Assembly: GCF_029227915.1 (NCBI RefSeq)
Contig: NC_079879.1
Coordinates: 15,440,001-15,504,000, forward strand
Length of the DNA stretch: 64,000 bases
Direction: 5' to 3'
DNA from: Hydractinia symbiolongicarpus
Taxonomy: Eukaryota > Cnidaria > Hydrozoa > Anthoathecata > Hydractiniidae
Both the position numbers and the translations under genes were made by a program. Under the pieces are notes generated by a model. It was not told the DNA's origin. It saw only the letters and a list, made by a program, of their open reading frames with translations, and did no database searches. Positions 35,795 to 48,259 of this stretch are shown piece by piece (the first letter of the stretch is position 1; each line of letters opens with the position of its first letter).

Positions 35795-37975
35795 GTTAAG
35801 AGTGTTGTAAAGCAACGGCGCTAATGAAAACGACTTGGGAGGTTGTAGCACATTGAGACTGGAACGATTAGTCCAAAGGTAACCTGCGCAGGCAGGTGAA
35901 ATCACGTGATTTACTTGTGAAGCCTTTATTAGACTGCAAAGACCATATTACAGCCTTTATAGGACTGTGCACGTAGTTAAGAGTGTTGTAAGGCAACGAC
36001 ACTAATGAAAACGACTTGGGACGTTGTAGCACATTGAGACTTGAAGGATTAGGCCAATGGTAACTTGCGCAGGCTAATGGAACCACGTGATTTACGTGTG
36101 AAGCATGTATTAGACTGCAGAAGGCCATATTACAGCCTTTATAGGATTATGTACGTAGTTAAGAGTGTTGTAAAGCAACGGCGCTAATGAAAACGACTTG
36201 GAAGGTTGTAGCACATTGAGACTGGAACGATTAGTCCAAAGGTAACCTGCGCAGGCAGGTGAAATCACGTGATTTACGTGTGAAGCCTTTATTAGACTGC
36301 AAAGACCATATTACAGGCTTTATAGGACTGTGCACGTAGTTAAGAGTGTTGTAAGGCAACGACACTAATGAAAACGACTTGGGACGTTGTAGCACATTGA
36401 GACTTGAAGGACTAGGCCAATGGTAACTCGCGCAGGCAAATGGAACCACGAGATTTACGTGTTAGGCCTTTGTTAGACTGCAAAAGGTCATATTACAGCC
36501 TTTATAGGACTGTGCACGTAGTTAAGAGTGTTCTAAGGCCATGGCGCTAATGAAAACGACTTGAAACGCTGTAGCGCATTGAGACTGTAAGGAATAGTAC
36601 AATGGTAACCTGCACAGGCAAATGGAACCACGTGATTTACGTGTGAGGCCTTTATTAGACTGCAAAAGGCCATATTACAGCCTTTATTAGACTGTGCACG
36701 TAGTTAAGAGTGTTCTAAGGCAACTTCGGCAATGAAAACAACTTGGGACGTTGTAGCGCGTTGAGACTGGAACGATTAGTCCAATGGTAACCTGCACAGG
36801 CAAATGGAACCACGTGATTTACGTGGGAGGCCTTTATTAGACTGAAAAAGTCTATATTACAACCTTTAATGGACTGTGCACGTAGTTAAGAGTGTTGTAA
36901 GGGAACGGCGCTAAGGAAAACGACTTGGGACGTTTTAGCGCATTGAGACTGGAAGGAATAGTCCAATGGTAACCTGCACAGGCAAATGGAACCACGTGAT
37001 TTACGTGTGAGGCCTTTATTAAACTGCAAAAGGCCATATTACAGCCTTTATAGGACTGTGCACGTAGTTAAGAGTGTTTTAAGGCAACTTTGGCAATAAA
37101 AACAACTTGGGACGTTGTAGCGCATTGAGACTGGAATGATTAGTTCAATGGTAACGTGCGCAGGCAGGTGAAACCACCCGATCTACGTGTGAAGCCTTTA
37201 TTAGACTGCAAAAGGCCATATTACAGCCTTTATAGGACTGTGCATGTAGTTAAAAGTGTTGTAAGGCAACGGCGCTAATGAAAACGACCTGGGACGTTGT
37301 AGCACATTGAGACTTGAAGGATTAGGCCAATGGTAACTTGCGCAGGCTAATGGAACCACGTGATTTACGTGTGAAGCATGTATTAGACTGCAGAAGGCCA
37401 TATTACAGCCTTTATAGGATTATGTACGTAGTTAAGAGTGTTGTAAAGCAACGGCGCTAATGAAAACGACTTGGAAGGTTGTAGCACATTGAGACTGGAA
37501 CGATTAGTCCAAAGGTAACCTGCGCAGGCAGGTGAAATCACGTGATTTACGTGTGAAGCCTTTATTAGACTGCAAAGACCATATTACAGGCTTTATAGGA
37601 CTGTGCACGTAGTTAAGAGTGTTGTAAGGCAACAACACTAATGAAAACGACTTGGGACGTTGTAGCACATTGAGACTTGAAGGACTAGGCCAATGGTAAC
37701 TCGCGTAGGCAAATGGAACCACGAGATTTACGTGTTAGGCCTCTGTTAGACTGCAAAAGGTCATATTACAGCCTTTATAGGACTGTGCACGTAGTTAAGA
37801 GTGTTCTAAGGCCATGGCGCTAAGGAAAACCACTTGGAACGTTGTAGTGCATTAAGACTGGAAGGAATAGTCCAATGGTAACCTGCGCAAGGAGATGGAA
37901 CCACGTGATTTACGTATGAGGCCTTTATTAGACTGCAAAAGGCCATATTACAGCCTTGTTACGACTGTGCACGTA
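35795..37975 (+). repeat. 2,181-bp (12-monomer) higher-order unit, copy 1
   Basis: 35868, 36231 and the landmark at 36837 recur at 38049, 38412 and 39018, all at +2,181. It contains the CACGAGATTT link, the GTAGCGCGTTGAG monomer at 36655 and the GAAAAAGTC monomer at 36837. Confidence 0.75.
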
Positions 37976-39381
37976 GTTAAGAGTGTTGTAAAGCAACGGC
38001 GCTAATGAAAACGACTTGGGAGGATGTAGCACATTGAGACTGGAACGATTAGTCCAAAGGTAACCTGCGCAGGCAGGTGAAATCACGTGATTTACTTGTG
38101 AAGCCTTTATTAGACTGCAAAGACCATATTACAGCCTTTATAGGACTGTGCACGTAGTTAAGAGTGTTGTAAGGCAACGACACTAATGAAAACGACTTGG
38201 GACGTTGTAGCACATTGAGACTTGAAGGATTAGGCCAATGGTAACTTGCGCAGGCTAATGGAACCACGTGATTTACGTGTGAAGCATGTATTAGACTGCA
38301 GAAGGCCATATTACAGCCTTTATAGGATTATGTACGTAGTTAAGAGTGTTGTAAAGCAACGGCGCTAATGAAAACGACTTGGAAGGTTGTAGCACATTGA
38401 GACTGGAACGATTAGTCCAAAGGTAACCTGCGCAGGCAGGTGAAATCACGTGATTTACGTGTGAAGCCTTTATTAGACTGCAAAGACCATATTACAGGCT
38501 TTATAGGACTGTGCACGTAGTTAAGAGTGTTGTAAGGCAACGACACTAATGAAAACGACTTGGGACGTTGTAGCACATTGAGACTTAAAGGACTAGGCCA
38601 ATGGTAACTCGCGCAGGCAAATGGAACCACGAGATTTACGTGTTAGGCCTTTGTTAGACTGCAAAAGGTCATATTACAGCCTTTATAGGACTGTGCACGT
38701 AGTTAAGAGTGTTCTAAGGCCATGGCGCTAATGAAAACGACTTGAAACGCTGTAGCGCATTGAGACTGTAAGGAATAGTACAATGGTAACCTGCACAGGC
38801 AAATGGAACCACGTGATTTACGTGTGAGGCCTTTATTAGACTGCAAAAGGCCATATTACAGCCTTTATAGGACTGTGCACGTAGTTAAGAGTGTTCTAAG
38901 GCAACTTCGGCAATGAAAACAACTTGGGACGTTGTAGCGCGTTGAGACTGGAACGATTAGTCCAATGGTAACCTGCACAGGCAAATGGAACCACGTGATT
39001 TACGTGGGAGGCCTTTATTAGACTGAAAAAGTCTATATTACAACCTTTAATGGACTGTGCACGTAGTTAAGAGTGTTGTAAGGGAACGGCGCTAAGGAAA
39101 ACGACTTGGGACGTTGTAGCGCATTGAGACTGGAAGGAATAGTCTAATGGTAACCTGCACAGGCAAATGGAACCACGTGATTTACGTGTGAGGCCTTTAT
39201 TAAACTGCAAAAGGGCATAATAGAGCCTTTATAGGACTGTGCACGTAGTTAAGAGTGTTTTAAGGCAACTTTGGCAATAAAAACAACTTGGGACGTTGTA
39301 GCGCATTGAGACTGGAATGATTAGTTCAATGGTAACGTGCGCAGGCAGGTGAAACCACCCGATCTACGTGTGAAGCCTTTA
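37976..39381 (+). repeat. 2,181-bp unit, partial copy 2
   Basis: Begins inside a hybrid monomer (37928) whose left part is CCTTGTTACGAC and whose right part is the GGGAGG(A)TGTAGCAC type. It breaks at 39382, where the expected GTGCATGTAG monomer is replaced by a TTTATACGAC monomer. Private change: AAGGGCATAATAGAGCC near 39212. Confidence 0.7.
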
Positions 39382-40110
39382 TTAGACTGCAAAAGGTCAT
39401 ATTACAGCCTTTATACGACTGTGCACGTAGTTAGGAGTGTTGTAAGGCAACGGCGCTAATGAAAACGACTTGAAACGCTGTAGCGCATTGAGACTGTAAG
39501 GAATAGTACAATGGTAACCTGCACAGGCAAATGGAACCACGTGATTTACGTGTGAGGCCTTTATTAGACTGCAAAAGGCCATATTACAGCCTTTATAGGA
39601 CTGTGCACGTAGTTAAAAGTGTTCTAAGGCAACTTAGCCAATGAAAACATCTTGGGACGTTGTAGCGCATTGAGACTGGAACGATTAGTCCAAAGGTAAC
39701 CTGCACAGGCAAATGGAACCACGTGATTTACGTGTGAGGCCTTTATTAGACTGCAAAAGGCCATATTACAGCCTTTGTAGGACTGTGCACGTAGTTAAGA
39801 GTGTTCTAAGGCAACTTCGGCAATGAAAACAACTTGGGACGTTGTAGCGCGTTGAGACTGGAACGATTAGTCCAATCGTAACCTGCACAGGCAAATGGAA
39901 CCACGTGATTTACGTGGGAGGCCTTTATTAGACTGAAAAAGTCTATATTACAAACTTTAATGGACTGTGCACGTAGTTAAGAGTGTTGTAAGGCAACGGC
40001 GCTAATGAAAACGACTTGGGACGTTGTAGCACATTGAGACTGGAAGGACTAGGCCAATGGTAACCTGCGCAGACCGGTGAAACCACGTGATTTACGTGTG
40101 AGGCCTTTTA
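39382..40110 (+). repeat. Mixed monomers
   Basis: Order: TTTATACGAC, AACATCTTG, GTAGCGCGTTGAG, GAAAAAGTC. The last changes midway into a CGGCGCTAATGAAAACG/GACCGGTG form that becomes common further right (44066, 44794, 48022, 49479, 50936). Confidence 0.65.
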
Positions 40111-40656
40111 TTAGACTGCAAAAGGCCATATTACAGCCTTTATAGGACTGTGCACGTAGTTAAGAGAGTCCAAGGCAACTTCGCCAATGAAAACAACTTG
40201 GGACGTTGTAGCGCATTAAGAATGGAACTATTAGTCCAAATGTAACCTGCGCAGGCAGGTGAAACCACGTGATTTACGTGTGAGGCCTTTATTAGACTGC
40301 AAAAGGCCATATTACAGCCTTTATAGGACTCTGCACGTAGTTAGCAGAGTTGTAAGGCAACAGCGATAATGAATACGACTTGAGACGTTGTAACGCATTG
40401 AGACTGGAAGGAATAGTCCAATGGTAACCTGCGCAGGCAGATGGAACCACGTGATTTACGTATGAGGGCTTTATTAGAATGCAAAAGGCCATATTACAGC
40501 CTTTATACGACTGTGCACGTAGTTAGGAGTGTTGTAAGGCAACGGCGCTAATGAAAACGACTTGAAACGCTGTAGCGCATTGAGACTGTGAGGAATAGTC
40601 CAATGGTAACCTGCACGGGCAAATGGAACCACGTGATTTACGTGTGAGGCCTTTTA
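40111..40656 (+). repeat. 546-bp trimer duplication, copy 1
   Basis: Three monomers at 40111, 40292 and 40474. The middle one matches the 166-bp monomer type (GATAATGAATACG, TATGAGGGC end, TTAGAATGC) but keeps the 16 bases the short form lacks. One base is lost at about 40169 (AGAGAGTCCAAGG against AGAGAGTTCCAAGG). Confidence 0.8.
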
Positions 40657-41202
40657 TTAGACTGCAAAAGGCCATATTACAGCCTTTATAGGACTGTGCA
40701 CGTAGTTAAGAGAGTTCCAAGGCAACTTCGCCAATGAAAACAACATGGGACGTTGTAGCGCATTAAGAATGGAACTATTAGTCCAAATGTAACCTGCGCA
40801 GGCAGGTGAAACCACGTGATTTACGTGTGAGGCCTTTATTAGACTGCAAAAGGCCATATTACAGCCTTTATAGGACTCTGCACGTAGTTAGAAGAGTTGT
40901 AAGGCAACAGCGATAATGAATACGACTTGAGACGTTGTAACGCATTGAGACTGGAAGGAATAGTCCAATGGTAACCTGCGCAGGCAGATGGAACCACGTG
41001 ATTTACGTATGAGGGCTTTATTAGAATGCAAAAGGCCATATTACAGCCTTTATACGACTGTGCACGTAGTTAGGAGTGTTGTACGGCAACGGCGCTAATG
41101 AAAACGACTTGAAACGCTGTAGCGCATTGAGACTGTGAGGAATAGTCCAATGGTAACCTGCACGGGCAAATGGAACCACGTGATTTACGTGTGAGGCCTT
41201 TA
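40657..41202 (+). repeat. 546-bp trimer duplication, copy 2
   Basis: 40657, 40839 and 41021 repeat the trimer. Shared rare bases include CTGCACGGGCAAATGG in both third monomers (about 40612 and 41158). Private changes: GTTAGAAGAG near 40889 and GTTGTACGGC near 41079. Confidence 0.8.
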
Positions 41203-42110
41203 TTAGACTGCAAAAGGTCATATTACAGCCTTTATAGGACTGTGCACGTTGTTAAGAGTGTTCTAAGGCCACGACGCTAATGAGAACAACCTGGGACGTT
41301 GTAGCCATTGAGACTGGAAGGAATAGTCCAATGGTAACCTGCACAGGCAAATGGAACCACGTGATTTACGTGTGAGGCCTTTATTAGACAGCAAAAGGCC
41401 ATATTACAGCCTTTATAGGACTGTGCACGTAGTTAGGAGTGTTGTTAGGCAACGACACTATTGAAAACGACTTGGGACGTTGTAGCGCATTGAGGCTAGA
41501 AGGACTAGGCCAATGGTAACCTGCGCAGACAGGTGAAACCACGTGATTTACGTGTGAGGCCTTTATTAGACTGCAAAAGGTCATATTACAGCATTTATAC
41601 GACTGTGCATGTAGTTAAGAGTCTTCTAAGGCCACGGCGCTAAGGAAAACCACTTGGAACGTTGTAGTGCATTGAGACTGGAAGGAATAGTCCAATGGTA
41701 ACCTGCGCAGGGAGATGGAACCACGTGATTTACGTGTGAGGCCTTTATTAGACTGCAAAAGGTCATATTACAGCCTTTATACGACTGTGCACGTAGTTAG
41801 GAGTGTTGTAAGGCAACGGCGCTAATGAAAACGACTTGAAACGCTGTAGCGCATTGAGACTGTAAGGAATAGTACAATGGTAACCTGCGCAGGCAGGTGA
41901 AATCACGTGATTTACGTGTGAAGCCTTTATTAGACTGCAAAGACCATATTACAGCCTTTATAGGACTGTGCACGTAGTTAAGAGTGTTCTAAGGCCATGG
42001 CGCTAAGGAAAACCACTTGGAACGTTGTAGTGCATTGAGATTGGAAGGAATAGTCCAATGGTAACCTGCGCAGGGAGATGGAACCACGTGATTTACGTAT
42101 GAGGCCTTTA
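41203..42110 (+). repeat. Mixed monomers with small indels
   Basis: The monomer at 41203 has one base lost (GTAGCCATTGAG near 41302). 41384 uses TTAGACAGC. 41566 carries GCATTTATACGAC and GTCTTCTAAGG. 41930 is the 181-bp GCAAAGACC form. I saw no clear HOR copy of this exact series. Confidence 0.6.
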
Positions 42111-42292
42111 TTAGACTGCAAAAGGCCATATTACAGCCTTATTACGACTGTGCACGTAGTTAGCAGTGTTGTAAGGCAACGGCGTTAATGAAAACGACTT
42201 GAAACGCTGTAGCGCATTGAGACTGTAAGGAATAGTACAATGGTAACCTGCGCAGGCAGGTGAAATCACGTGATTTACGTGTGAAGCCTTTA

Positions 42293-42428
42293 TTAGACTG
42301 CAAAGACCATATTACAGCCTTGTTACGACTGTGCACGTAACGCTGTAGTGCATTGAGACTGTAAGGAAAAGTCCAATGGTAAAGTGCACAGGCAAATGGA
42401 ACCACGTGATTTACGTGTGAGGCCTTTA
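42293..42428 (+). repeat. 136-bp truncated monomer, copy 1
   Basis: GTGCACGTA is joined directly to ACGCTGTAGTGC, removing 45 bases of the variable middle of a CCTTGTTA monomer. Together with the one-base GCAAAGACC loss, this gives 136 bp. GAAAAGTCC at about 42366 is a further private change. Confidence 0.85.
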
Positions 42429-42859
42429 TTAGACTGCAGAAGGCCATATTACAGCCTTTATAGGATTATGTACGTAGTTAAGAGTGTTGTAAAGCAACGG
42501 CGCTAATGAAAACGACTTGGGACGTTGTAGCACATTGAGACTTGAAGGACTAGGCCAATGGTAACTTGCGCAGGCAAATGGAACCACGTGATTTACGTGT
42601 GAGGCCTTTATTAGACTGCAAAAGGTCATATTACAGCCTTTATAGGACTGTGCACGTAGTTAAGAGTGTTCTAAGGCCACGGCGCTAAGGAAAACCACTT
42701 GGAACGTTGTAGTGCATTGAGACTGGAAGGAATAGTCCAATGGTAACCTGCGCAGGGAGATGGAACCACGTGATTTACGTATGAGGCCTTTATTAGACTG
42801 CAAAAGGCCATATTACAGCCTTGTTACAACTGTGCACGTAGTTAGGAGTGTTGTAAGGC

Positions 42860-44303
42860 AACGGCGCTAATGAAAACGACTTGAAACGCTGTAGCGCATT
42901 GAGACTGTAAGGAATAGTACAATGGTAACCTGCGCAGGCAGGTGAAATCACGTGATTTACGTGTGAAGCCTTTATTAGACTGCAAAGACCATATTACAGC
43001 CTTTATAGGACTGTGCACGTAGTTAAGAGTGTTCTAAGGCCACGGCGCTAAGGAAAACCACTTGGAACGTTGTAGTGCATTGAGACTGGAAGGAATAGTC
43101 CAATGGTAACCTGCGCAGGGAGATGGAACCACGTGATTTACGTATGAGGCCTTTATTAGACTGCAAAAGGCCATATTACAGCCTTGTTACGACTGTGCAC
43201 GTAGTTAGCAGTGTTGTAAGGCAACGGCGCTAATGAAAACGACTTGAAACGCTGTAGCGCATTGAGACTGTAAGGAATAGTACAATGGTAACCTGCACAG
43301 GCAAATGGAACCACGTGATTTACGTGTGAGGCCTTTATTAGACTGCAAAAGGCCATATTACAGCCTTTATAGGACTGTGCACGTAGTTAAAAGTGTTCTA
43401 AGGCAACTTAGCCAATGAAAACATCTTGGGACGTTGTAGCGCATTGAGACTGGAACGATTTGTCCAAAGGTAACCTGCGCAGGCAGGTGAAGCCACGTGA
43501 TTTACGTGTGAAGCCTTTATTAGACTGCAAAAGGCCATATTACAGCCTTTATACGACTGTGCACGTAGTTAGGAGTGTTGTAAGGCAACGGCGCTAATGA
43601 AAACGACTTGAAACGCTGTAACGCATTGAGACTGTAAGGAATAGTACAATGGTAACCTGCACAGGCAAATGGAACCACGTGATTTACGTGTGAGGCCTTT
43701 ATTAGACTGCAAAAGGCCATATTACAGCCTTTATAGGACAGTGCACGTAGTTAAGAGTGTTGTAAAGCAACGGCGCTAATGAAAATGACTTGGGACGTTG
43801 TAGCGCATTGAGACTGGAAGGAATAGTCTAACTGTAACCTGCACAGGCAAATGGAACCACGTGATTTACGTGTGAGGCCTTTATTAGACTGCAAAAGGCC
43901 ATATTACAGCCTTTATAGGACTGTGCACGTAGTTAAGAGTGTTCTAAGGCAACTTCGGCAATGAAAACAACTTGGGACGTTGTAGCGCGTTGAGACTGGA
44001 ACGATTAGTCCAATGGTAACCTGCACAGGCAAATGGAACCACGTGATTTACGTGGGAGGCCTTTATTAGACTGAAAAAGTCTATATTACAACCTTTAATG
44101 GACTGTGCACGTAGTTAAGAGTGTTGTAAGGCAACGGCGCTAATGAAAACGACTTGGGACGTTGTAGCACATTGAGACTGGAAGGACTAGGCCAATGGTA
44201 ACCTGCGCAGACCGGTGAAACCACGTGATTTACGTGTGAGGCCTTTATTAGACTGCAAAAGGCCATATTACAGCCTTTATAGGACAGTGCACGTAGTTAA
44301 GAG
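42860..44303 (+). repeat. Segment recurring at +3,956 bp, copy 1
   Basis: 43156, 43520 and 44081 recur at 47112, 47476 and 48037. Rare shared bases: GATTTGTCC (about 43458 and 47414) and CTAACTGTAACC (about 43829 and 47785). Confidence 0.75.
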
Positions 44304-44429
44304 TGTTCTAAGGCCATGGCGCTAAGGAAAACCACTTGGAACGTTGTAGTGCATTGAGATTGGAAGGAATAGTCCAATGGTAACCTGCGCAGGGAGATGG
44401 AACCACGTGATTTACGTATGAGGCCTTTA
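43702..44429 (+). repeat. 728-bp (4-monomer) tandem duplication, copy 1
   Basis: Monomers 43702, 43884, 44066 and 44248. The CTAACTGTAACC marker (43829) recurs 728 bp on (44557). Confidence 0.75.
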
Positions 44430-45031
44430 TTAGACTGCAAAAGGCCATATTACAGCCTTTATAGGACAGTGCACGTAGTTAGCAGTGTTGTAAGGCAACG
44501 GCGCTAATGAAAATGACTTGGGACGTTGTAGCGCATTGAGACTGGAAGGAATAGTCTAACTGTAACCTGCACAGGCAAATGGAACCACGTGATTTACGTG
44601 TGAGGCCTTTATTAGACTGCAAAAGGCCATATTACAGCCTTTATAGGACTGTGCACGTAGTTAAGAGTGTTCTAAGGCAACTTCGGCAATGAAAACAACT
44701 TGGGACGTTGTAGCGCGTTGAGACTGGAACGATTAGTCCAATGGTAACCTGCACAGGCAAATGGAACCATGTGATTTACGTGGGAGGCCTTTATTAGACT
44801 GAAAAAGTCTATATTACAACCTTTAATGGACTGTGCACGTAGTTAAAAGTGTTGTAAGGCAACGGCGCTAATGAAAACGACTTGGGACGTTGTAGCACAT
44901 TGAGACTGGAAGGACTAGGCCAATGGTAACCTGCGCAGACCGGTGAAACCACGTGATTTACGTGTGAGGCCTTTATTAGACTGCAAAAGGCCATATTACA
45001 GCCTTTATAGGACAGTGCACGTAGTTAAGAG
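44430..45031 (+). repeat. 728-bp tandem duplication, partial copy 2
   Basis: 44430 begins with a hybrid (GTTAGCAGTGTTG, then the copied part). The match ends at about 45031, where copy 1 reads GTTCTAAGGCCATGG and this copy reads GTTGTAAAGCAACGG. Private change: CCATGTGATTT near 44768. Confidence 0.7.
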
Positions 45032-46815
45032 TGTTGTAAAGCAACGGCGCTAATGAAAATGACTTGGGACGTTGTAGCGCATTGAGACTGGAAGGAATAG
45101 TGCAATGGTAACCTGCACAGGCAAATGGAACCACGTGATTTACGTTTGAGGCCTTTATTAGACAGCAAAAGGCCATATTACAGCCTTTATAGGACTGTGC
45201 ACGTAGTTAAGAGTGTTTTAAGGCAACTTCGGCAATAAAAACAACTTGGGACGTTGTAGCGCATTGAGACTGGAACAATTAGTTCAATGGTAACGTGCGC
45301 AGGCAGGTGAAACCACCTGATCTACGTGTGAAACCTTTATTAGACTGCAAAAGGCCATATTATAGCCTTTATAGGACTGTGCATGTAGTTAAAAGTGTTG
45401 TAAGGCAACGGCGCTAATGAAAACGACCTGGGACGTTGTAGCACATTGAGACTTGAAGGATTAGGCCAATGGTAACTTGCGCAGGCTAATGGAACCACGT
45501 GATTTACGTGTGAGGCATGTATTAGACTGCAGAAGGCCATATTACAGCCTTTATAGGATTATGTACGTAGTTAAGAGTGTTGTAAAGCAACGGCGCTAAT
45601 GAAAACGACTTGGGAGGTTGTAGCACATTGAGACTGGAACGATTAGTCCAAAGGTAACCTGCGCAGGCAGGTGAAATCACGTGATTTACGTGTGAAGCCT
45701 TTATTAGACTGCAAAGACCATATTACAGCCTTTATAGGACTGTGCACGTAGTTAAGAGTGTTGTAAGGCAACGGCGCTAATGAAAACGACTTGAAACGCT
45801 GTAGCGCATTGAGACTGTAAGGAATAGTACAATGGTAACCTGCGCAGGCAGGTGAAATCACGTGATTTACGTGTGAAGACTTTATTAGACTGCAAAGACC
45901 ATATTACAGCCTTGTTACGACTGTGCACGTAACGCTGTAGTGCATTGAGACTGTAAGGAAAAGTCCAATGGTAAAGTGCACAGGCAAATGGAACCACGTG
46001 ATTTACGTGTGAGGCCTTTATTAGACTGCAGAAGGCCATATTACAGCCTTTATAGGATTATGTACGTAGTTAAGAGTGTTGTAAAGCAACGGCGCTAATG
46101 AAAACGACTTGGGACGTTGTAGCACATTGAGACTTGAAGGACTAGGCCAATGGTAACTTGCGCAGGCAAATGGAACCACGTGATTTACGTGTGAGGCCTT
46201 TATTAGACTGCAAAAGGTCATATTACAGCCTTTATACGACTGTGCACGTAGTTAAGAGTGTTGTAAGGCAACGGCGCTAATGAAAACGACTTGAAACGCT
46301 GTAGCGCATTGAGACTGTAAGGAATAGTCCAATGGTAACCTGCGCAGGGAGATGGAACCACGTGATTTACGTATGAGGCCTTTATTAGACTGCAAAAGGC
46401 CATATTACAGCCTTGTTACGACTGTGCACGTAGTTAGGAGTGTTGTAAGGCAACGGCGCTAATGAAAACGAATTGAAACGCTGTAGTGCATTGAGACTGT
46501 AAGGAATAGTCCAATGGTAAAGTGCACAGGCAAATGGAACCACGTGATTTACGTGTGAGGCCTTTATTAGACTGCAAAAGGCCATATTACAGCCTTTATA
46601 GGACTGTGCATGTAGTTAAAAGTGTTGTAAGGCAACGGCGCTAATGAAAACGACCTGGGACGTTGTAGCACATTGAGACTTGAAGGATTAGGCCAATGGT
46701 AACTTGCGCAGGCTAATGGAACCACGTGATTTACGTGTGAGGCCTTTATTAGACTGCAAAAGGTCATATTACAGCCTTTATACGACTGTGCACGTAGTTA
46801 AGAGTGTTGTAAGGC
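45032..46815 (+). repeat. Mixed monomers around the second truncated unit
   Basis: Contains the paired E-box monomer at 45158, the GTGCATGTAG monomer at 45340 (with TTATAGCC in place of TTACAGCC), the GCAGAAGG monomer at 45522, and the CCTTGTTA monomer at 46385, a near copy of 27943 and 33201. Confidence 0.65.
45885..46020 (+). repeat. 136-bp truncated monomer, copy 2
   Basis: Same breakpoints and same GAAAAGTCC change as the copy 3,592 bp upstream, with matching flanks (42160/45752 and 42429/46021). One deletion was therefore copied by a later segment duplication. Confidence 0.85.
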
Positions 46816-48259
46816 AACGGCGCTAATGAAAACGACTTGAAACGCTGTAGCGCATTGAGACTGTAAGGAATAGTACAATGGTAACCTGCGCAGGCAGGTG
46901 AAATCACGTGATTTACGTGTGAAGCCTTTATTAGACTGAAAAGACCATATTACAGCCTTTATAGGACTGTGCACGTAGTTAAGAGTGTTCTAAGGCCACG
47001 GCGCTAAGGAAAACCACTTGGAACGTTGTATTGCATTGAGACTGGAAGGAATATTCCAATGGTAACCTGCGCAGGGAGATGGAACCACGTGATTTACGTA
47101 TGAGGCCTTTATTAGACTGCAAAAGGCCATATTACAGCCTTGTTACGACTGTGCACGTAGTTAGCAGTGTTGTAAGGCAACGGCGCTAATGAAAACGACT
47201 TGAAACGCTGTAGCGCATTGAGACTGTAAGGAATAGTACAATGGTAACCTGCACAGGCAAATGGAACCACGTGATTTACGTGTGAGGCCTTTATTAGACT
47301 GCAAAAGGCCATATTACAGCCTTTATAGGACTGTGCACGTAGTTAAAAGTGTTCTAAGGCAACTTAGCCAATGAAAACATCTTGGGACGTTGTAGCGCAT
47401 TGAGACTGGAACGATTTGTCCAAAGGTAACCTGCGCAGGCAGGTGAAGCCACGTGATTTACGTGTGAAGCCTTTATTAGACTGCAAAAGGCCATATTACA
47501 GCCTTTATACGACTGTGCACGTAGTTAGGAGTGTTGTAAGGCAACGGCGCTAATGAAAACGACTTGAAACGCTGTAACGCATTGAGACTGTAAGGAATAG
47601 TACAATGGTAACCTGCACAGGCAAATGGAACCACGTGATTTACGTGTGAGGCCTTTATTAGACTGCAAAAGGCCATATTACAGCCTTTATAGGACAGTGC
47701 ACGTAGTTAAGAGTGTTGTAAAGCAACGGCGCTAATGAAAATGACTTGGGACGTTGTAGCGCATTGAGACTGGAAGGAATAGTCTAACTGTAACCTGCAC
47801 AGGCAAATGGAACCACGTGATTTACGTGTGAGGCCTTTATTAGACTGCAAAAGGCCATATTACAGCCTTTATAGGACTGTGCACGTAGTTAAGAGTGTTC
47901 TAAGGCGACTTCGGCAATGAAAACAACTTGGGACGTTGTAGCGCGTTGAGACTGGAACGATTAGTCCAATGGTAACCTGCACAGGCAAATGGAACCACGT
48001 GATTTACGTGGGAGGCCTTTATTAGACTGAAAAAGTCTATATTACAACCTTTAATGGACTGTGCACGTAGTTAAGAGTGTTGTAAGGCAACGGCGCTAAT
48101 GAAAACGACTTGGGACGTTGTAGCACATTGAGACTGGAAGGACTAGGCCAATGGTAACCTGCGCAGACCGGTGAAACCACGTGATTTACGTGTGAGGCCT
48201 TTATTAGACTGCAAAAGGCCATATTACAGCCTTTATAGGACAGTGCACGTAGTTAAGAG
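46816..48259 (+). repeat. Segment recurring at +3,956 bp, copy 2
   Basis: Private changes include GTTGTATTGCATTG near 47028 and CTAAGGCGACTTCGG near 47900. Its right end runs into the eight-monomer HOR. Confidence 0.75.

Noticed and set aside
42160-42447. 95-codon frame, with a twin at 45752-46039
   Set aside because: Created by the 45-bp deletion in the 136-bp monomer; the twin is a copy of the same DNA segment.
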